Shown here: positions 63,847 through 64,000 of the stretch, piece after piece | How the letters are laid out: the number at the start of each line of letters is the position of its first letter | Numbering within the stretch: the stretch's first letter is position 1 | Assembly: GCA_948146395.1 (NCBI GenBank) | Contig: OX411551.1 | Location: 49,370,854 to 49,434,853, forward strand | Reading direction: 5' to 3' | DNA: 64,000 nt | DNA from: Fragum whitleyi | Lineage: Eukaryota; Mollusca; Bivalvia; Cardiida; Cardiidae | The notes under the pieces: generated by a model | What the model saw: only the letters and a program-made list of their open reading frames with translations | What the model was told of the DNA's origin: nothing | Database searches by the model: none | Program-made: the position numbers and the translations under genes

Positions 63847-64000
63847 GTATGAAAGGGCTTTCTTTCTGTACATTTTGACTGTATTTGTATGCAGCTGTAA
63901 TGATAATTCAGATTTTTGGAAGATCATATTGTTGGCTTTAGACTTTCACTAAGCTTATTACGGGCAATAAGAAATTCACTAGTCCAAAATGGCATCATCA

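Noticed and set aside
62492..62854. Frames of 61-116 codons overlapping exon 14 in other phases
   Set aside because: Shadows; the LTD frame has clear family motifs and correct splice phase.

Overview
The window is animal nuclear DNA, AT-rich and packed with short mobile repeats. The repeat types (elements carrying GTCC/GTCT microsatellites and internal tandem repeats of about 150-160 bp, many TTAA-flanked palindromic MITEs, tRNA-derived SINEs) and a protostome-like intermediate filament (IF) gene point to a mollusc, most likely a bivalve. The species cannot be told from the sequence alone.

I can support one host gene. It runs on the + strand from about 8.8 kb past the right edge, and I reconstruct 15 coding exons (8822..63846, 3' end not in the window). 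Every exon has AG/GT borders and all 14 junctions keep the reading frame; the joined reading frame is 1036 complete codons. The protein is an IF protein with a long Ser/Pro-rich head (residues 1-306), a complete coiled-coil rod (about 307-637), a Pro/Thr-rich and Arg-Pro-Ser-rich linker (about 638-907) and a lamin tail domain (LTD, about 908-1025). The LTD resembles the LMNTD1 (IFLTD1) type more than lamin A/B, so I call the gene LMNTD1-like.

Layout: 1-8.8 kb is upstream or intergenic DNA made of repeats. 8.8-14.2 kb holds the head exons. 16.4-22.8 kb holds the rod exons and a 24-bp microexon. 22.8-41.8 kb is one 18.9-kb intron holding a 156-bp tandem array, a ~6.0-kb element with terminal inverted repeats (TIRs), a LINE relic and many MITEs. 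41.8-49.3 kb holds the linker exons and a dead Tc1-type transposase fragment. 57.8-63.8 kb holds the LTD exons.

Most intronic DNA falls into recurring families, named A-X here for reference. A and B have TTAA plus CCC...GGG ends, like piggyBac-type MITEs. C, G, H, I, J and S are palindromic or TIR MITEs. D, N, P, V and X are pearl-/Helentron-like elements with a terminal hairpin. K, Q and R are near-perfect hairpins. Several SINE copies are also present. I saw no functional tRNA or rRNA gene, no CRISPR array and no second host protein gene. Boundaries and identities were read by eye and repeat edges may be off by several bases.
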